Under the pieces are notes generated by a model. That model was given only the letters and a program-made list of their open reading frames with translations, had not been told where the DNA came from and did no database searches. Both the position numbers and the translations under genes were made by a program. Shown one piece after another: positions 6,202 through 6,890 of a DNA stretch of 6,890 bases (the first letter of the stretch is position 1; the number at the start of each line of letters is the position of its first letter). The DNA is from Spirochaetales bacterium. GTDB taxonomy: Bacteria > Spirochaetota > Spirochaetia > DSM-27196 > SKKC01. The stretch is taken from assembly GCA_007126865.1 (NCBI GenBank), contig SLAN01000004.1, positions 1 to 6,890 of the forward strand, written 5' to 3'.

Positions 6202-6211
6202 AGCGGAAACC
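6192..6211 (-). terminator. Short hairpin after the sugar kinase gene
   Basis: GGTTTC and GAAACC (6 bp; 6192-6197 with 6206-6211) enclose an 8-base loop, starting 15 bases downstream of the kinase stop. There is no T-run after it on the minus strand. One arm and part of the loop overlap the presumed -35 of the next promoter. It may be a weak terminator or only a chance inverted repeat. Confidence 0.3.
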
Positions 6212-6225
6212 CCCGATTCGACGCT

Positions 6226-6890
6226 CTACAGACCGCGACCGCCGACCGGCGAGCGCGCGTTGAAAGCCGCACGAAATCGCTCGTAATTCTCGAGATAGAG
6301 GGGAAAGAGCTCGCCGTACATACGCTCGGTCTCCACGACCGGCTCAAAACGCCGTCGCACGCGAACCAGCTCGCCCGCCGCCTCTTCCACACTGTCATAT
6401 ACTCCGAGCGCACAGAAGCCCGCAGCTGCATTGCCGACGATCTCGGCGTCGGGCACCTCCATGATCGCCACCGGCTTACCCACCATATCGGCCTTCATCT
6501 GGTTCCAGAGGTCGTTCTTGCTCTGCCCGCCGCATGCCCGCAGCTCCCCGACCTCGAATCCGGCTGACTCGATCGTCTCCACAGCCTCTCGCACCGCGTA
6601 CCCGATACTCTCGACAACGGCTCTGCCCATCTCGGCCGGTCCGTGCTCGGCCCCGAGCCCGATGAACATACCCGAGGCGAACTCCCAATCGGCCCCCTGA
6701 TGGAGCGACGGAAAAAACCACGGCTCGACACCCGCCGGAGTAGCGAGAATGTCGTTCATCATCTTCTCGTAGCTGGTTCCGCGCTGACCGCTGATGCGAC
6801 GGTACCACTCGAAGAGCCGCCCGGTGCTCGAAAGCACCCCGGCGACATTGTGAAGCCCGTGTATGAAGTGCGGAAGCGATCTCAGCCGCC
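6226..6890 (-). CDS. FGGY-family carbohydrate kinase, C-terminal part (5' end outside window)
   Basis: The frame is open from the right edge to TAG at 6228-6226, giving about 220 residues of the C-terminal ATPase-fold domain; it continues through the GTG at 6837 (reading RLRSLPHFIHGLHNVAGVLS), so the true start lies beyond the window. The FGGY C-terminal signature is present as MFIGLGAEHGPAEMGRAVVE (6669-6610). It is followed by RACGGQSKNDLWNQMKADM (6540-6484), the nucleotide-binding region typical of xylulokinase-like members, then PDAEIVGNAAAG and the late YGELFPLYLENYERF helix. Such enzymes phosphorylate a sugar or polyol with ATP. Xylulokinase-like is the nearest guess, but the substrate-defining N-terminal domain is missing, so no symbol is given. 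The gene is on the same strand as the small membrane protein but separated by 76 bases with a possible terminator and promoter. Confidence 0.93.
   Translation of the reverse strand, partial: RLRSLPHFIHGLHNVAGVLSSTGRLFEWYRRISGQRGTSYEKMMNDILATPAGVEPWFFPSLHQGADWEFASGMFIGLGAEHGPAEMGRAVVESIGYAVREAVETIESAGFEVGELRACGGQSKNDLWNQMKADMVGKPVAIMEVPDAEIVGNAAAGFCALGVYDSVEEAAGELVRVRRRFEPVVETERMYGELFPLYLENYERFRAAFNARSPVGGRGL

Noticed and set aside
5730..6263. Plus-strand open frame of 177 codons opposite the small membrane protein
   Set aside because: The minus-strand gene has a membrane segment, a wHTH-like domain, an AAGGAGG site and a TATAAT; the plus frame has a charged low-complexity C-terminus and runs into the kinase gene.
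6226..6837. GTG at 6837 as the kinase start
   Set aside because: The frame stays open to the window edge with plausible FGGY sequence upstream, so the gene is truncated by the window and not begun there.

Overview
The window is GC-rich, densely coding bacterial DNA that looks chromosomal and most resembles a free-living spirochaete (Spirochaetaceae). The clues are a LysM domain of the spirochaete type (motif DDPWEWPRLYEANRD) behind a helical region and a Glu-Pro linker, Glu-rich helical-repeat envelope proteins, and PEGA/FecR/ankyrin envelope proteins. The strong Glu/Asp excess in the exported proteins would suit a halophilic or alkaliphilic lifestyle. That assignment is inference; no rRNA or other marker gene is present.

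Layout. Positions 3-284 (+) hold the C-terminal end of a gene entering from the left. A structured leader of about 115 bases follows, then a two-gene (+) operon: a 295-aa lipoprotein with 74-residue tandem helical repeats (401-1288) and a 263-aa secreted LysM protein (1298-2089), 9 bases apart. A strong GC-rich hairpin (2142-2172) separates this operon from a run of four (-) strand genes that converge on it. In transcription order these are the C-terminal part of an FGGY-family sugar kinase (6890-6226), a 144-aa membrane-anchored winged-helix-like protein (6149-5715), an Fe-S L-serine ammonia-lyase (5712-4210) and a 641-aa membrane- or lipid-anchored FecR-PEGA-ankyrin protein (4127-2202).

How the genes may work together. 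The lipoprotein and the LysM protein share one helical repeat type and are probably co-translated, which suggests an envelope module linking a membrane to peptidoglycan. The small membrane protein and the serine ammonia-lyase are 2 bases apart and very likely co-transcribed and translationally coupled. The small gene has a good Shine-Dalgarno sequence that fixes a TTG start, while the ammonia-lyase has a GTG start with no evident Shine-Dalgarno. The FecR-PEGA-ankyrin protein has no ECF sigma gene beside it, so a classical FecR anti-sigma role is not supported here.

There is no sign of a mobile element, CRISPR array, tRNA or rRNA. I see no clear new defence or biosynthetic system. The least ordinary items are the FecR-PEGA-ankyrin fusion, the repeat lipoprotein/LysM pair and the structured leader in front of that pair.
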